A DNA stretch of 9,845 bases from Ruminococcus flavefaciens. Its GTDB lineage: Bacteria; Bacillota; Clostridia; Oscillospirales; Ruminococcaceae. Of this stretch, positions 5,443 through 9,845 are shown piece by piece (positions within the stretch are counted from its first letter, which is position 1; each line of letters starts with the position of its first letter). The stretch is taken from NCBI GenBank assembly GCA_002348905.1, contig DEBW01000029.1, positions 6,134 to 15,978 on the forward strand, written 5' to 3'. The translations under genes were made by a program, and so were the position numbers. Under the pieces are notes generated by a model. The model was given only the letters and a program-made list of their open reading frames with translations. It did not search any database and was not told the DNA's origin.

Positions 5443-7911
5443 ATGGTTAAAAAAAGCTTTGCAGCTATTATGGCAGCAATCTGCACTATCTCAACAGCTT
5501 CAGCTATGCCTGTAGGCACAGGTTCTGCTGAGGACGCTTATGCAATGAACATTGCAGTCAAGCTCGACGGCACAAAGAAAGAGATCAGCCCTTACATCTA
5601 TGGTGTTAACGCATTTGACTCCACAAGCGTTAAGAACATCACTACACACAATATCAGACAGGGCGGTAACCGTTTCACAGGCTACAACTGGGAAACTAAC
5701 TGGTCTAATGCCGGCGAAGACTGGCACAACAGCTCTGATACCAACCAGGGCGATATTACTGACGGACCTGCTGGCGCAGTACAGAAGTTCTCCGGAATCG
5801 CTGCAAAGAAGGATATAGAGTATAAGCTCGCAACTCTCCAGATGGCTGGCTACGTTGCAGCTGATAAGGACGGCAGTGTAACTGCTGAGCAGACAGCTCC
5901 TTCAAGCCGCTGGAATGAAGTTGTATTCAAGAAGGATGCTCCTTTCGCTGATACTCCTGACCTCACAGACGGTAAGGTATACATGGACGAGTACGTTAAC
6001 TATATCGTAAACAAGCTCGGCGATGCTTCTTCCAAGACCGGTATCCAGGGCTACAGCCTTGATAACGAGCCTGTTCTCTGGAACGATACACATCCTTATC
6101 TCCACCCTGAGGAGGTTTCAAGCACAGAGCTTATCACTAAGTCTATCGAACTTGCTAAGGCTGTAAAGGCTGTTGATCCTAAGGCTGAGATCTTCGGACC
6201 TGCTTTCTGGGGTATGCTCCCATGTCTCAACTGCGGCGACGGTTCTGATATCAAGGATGCTTCCGGCAATAAGATCGGTACTTACACCGATGAGGACTGG
6301 ACTGCTGTAAAGTCTAACTACTTCTGGTTCTTAGACTACTACCTTGAGTCTATGGCTAAGGCTGAGAAGGAAAACGGCAAGCGTCTCCTTGATGTTGTTG
6401 ACGTTCACTACTACTCACAGGGTATCAACTCTGACGAGGATATCCTTCAGGCTGCAAGAAGCCTTTATGATCCTACTTATCAGGAAAACAGCTGGTTCAT
6501 GCCTTGGGGCAAGGATTACTTCCCATTCATCACAAATATCAGCAAGTCTATAGAAAAGTACTATCCAGGCACAAAGATCGCTATTTCTGAGTACAACCTC
6601 GGCAATATCGGCAACGAGAAGGTAACAGGCAAGTCTATCTATACAGGTATCGCAGAAGCTGAGGCTCTCGGCGCATTCGCTGCAAACAATGTATACTTCG
6701 CTACTTACTGGGGTACACTTTCTGAGTGCCCATACGTAGAGTCTGCTATCAACCTCTACACTAACTACGACGGCAAGGGCAGCGCATTCGGCAATACTCT
6801 TGTTGAAGCATCTACAGAAGACCTTTCAAAGTCCTACGCTTACGCTGCTATCAACGGCGATGACGATACTCAGGTAACTATGGTTGTCGGCAACAAGGAA
6901 AAGACTGCTGAAAAGGCTACTATCGAGCTTTCAGGTGCAAAGAGCAAGTACAAGAGCGCTACTGTATACGTTGTAACTCAGGAAGACAGCGGTATCAGAG
7001 TAGTTGATATCAACAATGATGTCAAGGACAACAAGGTAACTATCGAGCTTCCTGCACTCTCAATGGCACAGGTAGTATTCTCAGACAAGGAAAGCGATGC
7101 TGAGATCTACGTTAAGCCTGTTATCAACGAGAAGAAGGTAGAGTACAAGTTCGACGAACTCGAAATGTCTCCTAATAAAGTTCCTATGATCCCGATCGAG
7201 GACAAGGATCACCTCACAAAGATAATCATCAACTGCACAGCAAGCAGCTCAACTGGTTCAGGCTGGTTCTGCGGCGGAGGCGGTCTCTGCTTCAATCAGC
7301 TTGTAAGCAAGGACGGCTCTAAGACATACGGCTGGGGCAACAAGTCATTCTCATACAGCGGCACAGGCGACTGCGTTGTTGAAATGGACGGCGTATTCAC
7401 TATCCCTGATCCTGAAAAGGCCGGCGCAAACCTCGAAGTTGAGGCTACATACAACGATAAGTACATCGAATTCCAGGATTGGTGGAAGTCTTCTGCTAAC
7501 AGCGAGAGCGGTGAGGACGTTACTGTAACATACAATACTATCACAATGGTATATAAGTACGACGGAAACGAAACTCCTGCTGAGACAACTACAACAAAGC
7601 CAGCAGAGACTACAACAACAAAGCCGGCTGAGACAACAACTACATCTGCTCCTGCTGAGACAACTACAACAGGCACACCTGCAAAGGTAACTCTCATCGG
7701 TGATGCTAACCTCGACGGCAAGGTAACTGTTGCTGATGCTACAGCTATACTCCAGTCTATCGCTAACAAGGACAAGTATGCTCTCAAGCCTGAGGCTGCT
7801 GCAAACGCTGACTGCTTCAATCCTGGCGACGGCGTAACAGCTAAGGATGCTCTTGCTATCCAGCAGCTCGATGCTCAGCTCGTTAAGGAGCTCCCAGTTA
7901 TCGAAAAGTAA
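5443..7911 (+). CDS. Cellulosomal family 44 endo-beta-1,4-glucanase with a carbohydrate-binding module and dockerin
   Basis: The 822-residue secreted enzyme has, in order: a signal peptide (1-21, KK then a hydrophobic core, likely cut after ASA); the GH44 catalytic region (about 30-540, beginning SPYIYGVN); a module at about 555-706; a linker (711-746) of PAETTTTK-type repeats; and a C-terminal dockerin (about 751-822). In GH44 the acid/base is the Glu of an Asn-Glu-Pro motif and the nucleophile is a later Glu in a Glu-Tyr-Asn context: here E209 in DNEP and E383 in ISEYNL, 174 apart as expected. The family cleaves internal beta-1,4 bonds of cellulose, xyloglucan and related glucans. The module (GWFCGGGG at 607-614, several Trp) may be CBM76, which I recall from an R. 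flavefaciens GH44. The dockerin has calcium loops at D754-D765 and D790-D802. AGAGGAGG lies 7 bases before the ATG. Codons are strongly biased (ATC, CTC, AAG), suggesting high expression. Confidence 0.95.
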   Translation: MVKKSFAAIMAAICTISTASAMPVGTGSAEDAYAMNIAVKLDGTKKEISPYIYGVNAFDSTSVKNITTHNIRQGGNRFTGYNWETNWSNAGEDWHNSSDTNQGDITDGPAGAVQKFSGIAAKKDIEYKLATLQMAGYVAADKDGSVTAEQTAPSSRWNEVVFKKDAPFADTPDLTDGKVYMDEYVNYIVNKLGDASSKTGIQGYSLDNEPVLWNDTHPYLHPEEVSSTELITKSIELAKAVKAVDPKAEIFGPAFWGMLPCLNCGDGSDIKDASGNKIGTYTDEDWTAVKSNYFWFLDYYLESMAKAEKENGKRLLDVVDVHYYSQGINSDEDILQAARSLYDPTYQENSWFMPWGKDYFPFITNISKSIEKYYPGTKIAISEYNLGNIGNEKVTGKSIYTGIAEAEALGAFAANNVYFATYWGTLSECPYVESAINLYTNYDGKGSAFGNTLVEASTEDLSKSYAYAAINGDDDTQVTMVVGNKEKTAEKATIELSGAKSKYKSATVYVVTQEDSGIRVVDINNDVKDNKVTIELPALSMAQVVFSDKESDAEIYVKPVINEKKVEYKFDELEMSPNKVPMIPIEDKDHLTKIIINCTASSSTGSGWFCGGGGLCFNQLVSKDGSKTYGWGNKSFSYSGTGDCVVEMDGVFTIPDPEKAGANLEVEATYNDKYIEFQDWWKSSANSESGEDVTVTYNTITMVYKYDGNETPAETTTTKPAETTTTKPAETTTTSAPAETTTTGTPAKVTLIGDANLDGKVTVADATAILQSIANKDKYALKPEAAANADCFNPGDGVTAKDALAIQQLDAQLVKELPVIEK
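7576..7674 (+). repeat. Imperfect 24-bp tandem repeats encoding the PAETTTTK linker
   Basis: Four copies of an approximately 24-base unit encode PAETTTTK, PAETTTTK, PAETTTTS, and (after an inserted Ala) PAETTTTG. Copies differ at synonymous sites (for example ACT/ACA and CCA/CCG). Such Pro/Thr linkers separate the binding module and dockerin in Ruminococcus cellulosomal enzymes; the repeats may change number by slippage or recombination. Confidence 0.85.
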
Positions 7912-7961
7912 GCAAGTTAAATAAGTTATTGAGATAAACACACATAGAAAAGATTGCAAAG

Positions 7962-7997
7962 AAACGGACGTTCAGCAAAGGAACGTCCGTTTTCTTT
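7962..7997. terminator. Bidirectional terminator between the cellulase and the dockerin protein gene
   Basis: ACGGACGTTC (7964-7973) pairs perfectly with GAACGTCCGT (7981-7990) around a 7-base loop, and two outer A-T pairs extend the stem to 12 bp. A T-rich tail (TTTTCTTT) follows on the plus strand and a matching TTTCTTT follows on the minus strand, so it can stop transcripts from both converging genes. It lies about 50 bp after the cellulase stop. Confidence 0.85.
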
Positions 7998-8008
7998 AGG
8001 TATACAGC

Positions 8009-8045
8009 AAAAAAAACGGGCGTATTTAGTTTACGCCCGTTTTTT
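8009..8045. terminator. Second bidirectional terminator
   Basis: ACGGGCGTA (8016-8024) pairs with TACGCCCGT (8032-8040), and the flanking A8 and T6 runs extend the stem. On the plus strand it ends in TTTTTT; on the minus strand in TTTTTTTT. It lies 9 bp past the stop of the minus-strand dockerin gene, which it most likely serves, while backing up termination of the cellulase. Confidence 0.88.
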
Positions 8046-8053
8046 CAGTTACA

Positions 8054-9646
8054 TCATACTCTTGATACAGGAAGTTCTACCTTTTTATCTTCCTGTCCTT
8101 CCTCTTCGGCAGGTTCTTCATAAGTTTCGCCGATAGAATTCGGAGCAAAATCTGAGAACGATGCCTCGTACTGATAGTTTATTCCGTCGCAGATCATAAA
8201 GCTTGACGGTACATCCTTTGATTCGCCGTACTTTACATCGAATTTGCACACTTCGTCATTGTAGCTGCGTGTGGTAAAAGATACGCCGTTTTCAGTTATA
8301 TCATCAATAGTTATTATCTTGTTCAGGAAAGCTGCATCTTCTCTGAGATTCTTTGTGATCTTTCCGCTGAAGCCTTCGTAAAGACGGTCGCCTACAGTAA
8401 CTCTGTAAGTATTTGTGTACTCTCCGCTTTCAAGTTCCTGACCGTCTATGCCGTAACCGCCGTAAGAAGCGTGGATAGTCAGATTGCATTTCGGCTTCTG
8501 CATCTCGATTTTAAGAGCATCCTTCATAAGACAGAGGTCGTATGCGTCGATAGAATTGTCACGGCAGAAGTCAGCAGCTTTCCAGTCATAAAGCGCTTCG
8601 CCCTTGCCGAGAAGCCATTTTTCAAGCATAACAACGTCAGCTACAGTGAAAGAATGGTCGCCGTTCACATCGCCCATAAGATTTGTCATTCTTACGGAGA
8701 AATTATCTGCCGGCACGATAAGAGTACCGCAGAATTCATAGAAGCTTACCGGATTCTCAGGAATGAACCATTCTTCATCAATATCGCAGTAGGCATCTGT
8801 GAGGTCAATGTCGTAGCTCACAGGAGTATCAGCACCGTATGTTTCAAGCTCCAGATAGTAAGGATCGCTGACATAATTCTTTCCCTCTACCATAGCATCC
8901 TTCTTATCAGCGGACTTTATCTCAAAATTGCGTCTTTCCATTATGTCCTCACAGCAGCCCTTTTTGGTGAGAGAATCAACGCCTTTAAGCTCATAGTAAT
9001 AAGCGCCGTCCTCGACAGGCTCTGTAGTGAAAGGTGCATCAGCAGCGAAAATGTCGCCGTAGAGTGTATCATAGCTTACGTTGCCGTGCCAGATAACTTC
9101 ACGTCTTTCATAAGTGCTTGGGTTCTTCTTTGACGGATAGAAGTACATGAACAGAGGCAGGCTCTGAGAGCCATATCTGCCGAGATATACGAAAAATCCG
9201 TCTTTTCCGCCAGGTCTTTCGTACCTGTTAAGGCTGATGTTCACATCCTGATGTCTGTCAAAATCGAACTCAAAGAAAGAAGCAGAACCGATCTTGTCAA
9301 GCGTGTAGTAGTACTTGCTGTCGGCGTTGCTGATGAAATCAACGTAGAATCTGCCCTGTGGATAGAGATCCTTCCAGACGTATTCATACGGGTTCGGATC
9401 GCCGGCAGACCATTCAGCAATGATATCACCCTCTCCAAGATATCTTTGGCTGTCTTCCTTGGTATGCTTGATCTGCAATGTGAGTTCGTTGTCAACAACA
9501 GGCTCGTCGCTGTTGCTTAGGTGGACATTTACTGTTGCTGTGCAGTAGTCAGCAGCTGCAAGCGAAGCAAAGTCTGCCGGAACAGCAGAAACGGCAAGAG
9601 CAGTTGTCAGGATAGCTGCGGTTGATTTGAATAATACTTTTTTCAT
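8054..9646 (-). CDS. Secreted dockerin-containing protein of unknown function
   Basis: From ATG 9646 the product has 530 residues; an in-frame GTG at 9655 overlaps the ribosome site and is less likely. Residues 1 to about 21-32 are a signal peptide (MKKVLFK, then a hydrophobic core rich in Ala). Residues 33-320 are mostly beta-like and not recognised; the first part (about 36-110) resembles a small Ig-like or Cna-B-like fold, a tentative guess. Residues 323-380 are a dockerin: first calcium loop D326-V-N328-G-D330 to D337, helix VVMLEKWLLG, then second loop D359-F-C361-R-D363 to D370 and helix LCLMKDALK. Residues 385-505 are another unknown beta-rich domain, followed by an acidic tail. The dockerin should attach it to a scaffoldin cohesin outside the cell. 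No catalytic signature was seen, so it may be a structural, binding or novel enzymatic subunit. It is monocistronic as far as visible and converges on the cellulase, sharing its terminators. Confidence 0.85.
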   Translation of the reverse strand: MKKVLFKSTAAILTTALAVSAVPADFASLAAADYCTATVNVHLSNSDEPVVDNELTLQIKHTKEDSQRYLGEGDIIAEWSAGDPNPYEYVWKDLYPQGRFYVDFISNADSKYYYTLDKIGSASFFEFDFDRHQDVNISLNRYERPGGKDGFFVYLGRYGSQSLPLFMYFYPSKKNPSTYERREVIWHGNVSYDTLYGDIFAADAPFTTEPVEDGAYYYELKGVDSLTKKGCCEDIMERRNFEIKSADKKDAMVEGKNYVSDPYYLELETYGADTPVSYDIDLTDAYCDIDEEWFIPENPVSFYEFCGTLIVPADNFSVRMTNLMGDVNGDHSFTVADVVMLEKWLLGKGEALYDWKAADFCRDNSIDAYDLCLMKDALKIEMQKPKCNLTIHASYGGYGIDGQELESGEYTNTYRVTVGDRLYEGFSGKITKNLREDAAFLNKIITIDDITENGVSFTTRSYNDEVCKFDVKYGESKDVPSSFMICDGINYQYEASFSDFAPNSIGETYEEPAEEEGQEDKKVELPVSRV

Positions 9647-9652
9647 GTCTTT

Positions 9653-9659
9653 CACCCTC
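9653..9659 (-). promoter_or_regulatory. Ribosome binding site that decides the dockerin protein start
   Basis: On the minus strand GAGGGTG (9659-9653) has its GAGGG core 8 bases before the ATG at 9646. The in-frame GTG at 9655-9653 overlaps it and has no ribosome site of its own, so the ATG is the better start and the signal peptide begins MKKVLFK. Confidence 0.7.
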
Positions 9660-9696
9660 TCATGATATAAAAAAGAATATATCTTCTTTTGTGTAG

Positions 9697-9725
9697 ATTA
9701 TAGCACAGCTATTAAAAAAATGCAA
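9697..9725 (-). promoter_or_regulatory. Promoter of the dockerin protein gene (extended -10)
   Basis: On the minus strand: -35 TTGCAT (9725-9720), a 17-base spacer and a consensus -10 TATAAT (9702-9697), preceded by TGC to give an extended -10. Transcription would begin near 9690, leaving about 44 bases of leader. The weak -35 suggests dependence on the extended -10 or on an activator. In the remaining AT-rich 9726-9845 I see no gene or clear repeat. Confidence 0.7.
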
Positions 9726-9845
9726 CATATTTTGGAAAAATATTTTTAAAAACAGCGTTTTAACAAACTGTTCATAATTTTTTGATATGTTCTGGAAGCA
9801 GACCAACAGCATTTACTTTTTATATAAATAATCAGGAAATTCACG

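Noticed and set aside
5443..5505. Lipoprotein signal for the cellulase because of a Cys at residue 14
   Set aside because: The Cys lies inside the hydrophobic core in AAIC, without a proper lipobox, and a good AxA cleavage site follows at residues 19-21.
7576..7674. CRISPR-like or regulatory tandem repeat
   Set aside because: The repeats are in frame, degenerate at synonymous positions and encode a Thr-rich linker; there are no unique spacers.
7296..7959. Two long open frames antisense to the cellulase 3' end
   Set aside because: They are low-complexity shadows of the Thr-rich linker and biased codons (runs of Val-Ser or Cys-Ser-Leu), with no ribosome site and opposite to a well-supported gene.
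8471..9133. Open frame of 220 codons on the plus strand inside the dockerin protein gene
   Set aside because: It is antisense to a gene with signal peptide, dockerin, promoter and terminator, and shows no ribosome site or known motif.

Overview
The window looks like chromosomal DNA from a cellulosome-forming, low-to-moderate GC Firmicute of the Ruminococcus group (R. flavefaciens / R. champanellensis-like). The evidence is a secreted family 44 glycoside hydrolase with a Thr-rich PAETTTTK linker and a C-terminal Ruminococcus-type dockerin, a second secreted protein with an internal dockerin of a different type, and Gram-positive expression signals (strong AGGAGG-type ribosome sites, TGnTATAAT promoters, TTG start use). 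Species placement is inference; no rRNA or marker gene is present.

Layout: (1) 1-1086 (+), 3' part of a galactokinase-family GHMP kinase, followed 22 bp later by (2) 1109-2674 (+), a membrane-anchored cardiolipin synthase with two HKD motifs and a TTG start. (3) 2675-2911, intergenic: a compact palindromic repeat of two hairpins inside an 11-bp terminal inverted repeat, then a rho-independent terminator. (4) 2912-4234 (-), a full-length ThrE-type amino-acid exporter. (5) 4235-4533, a divergent intergenic region with one extended -10 promoter for each flanking gene and small inverted repeats. (6) 4534-5400 (+), an XRE-type regulator with a probable second, winged-helix DNA-binding domain. (7) 5443-7911 (+), the GH44 cellulosomal endoglucanase, 42 bp downstream of the regulator with no T-tailed terminator between them. 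(8) 7912-8053, two strong bidirectional terminators. (9) 8054-9646 (-), a secreted dockerin protein of unknown function, convergent with the cellulase. (10) 9647-9845, its leader and promoter.

The regulator and cellulase very probably form one transcription unit, so the regulator is the first candidate for controlling the enzyme and itself. The cellulase and the convergent dockerin protein would be secreted and assembled on scaffoldin cohesins; their dockerins look like different types and may dock to different partners. The kinase, cardiolipin synthase and exporter are housekeeping or transport genes with no evident link to the cellulosome. Most of the window is recognisable biology. The least described parts are the dockerin protein with unknown flanking domains, the two-DNA-binding-domain regulator coupled to the cellulase, and the double-hairpin repeat.
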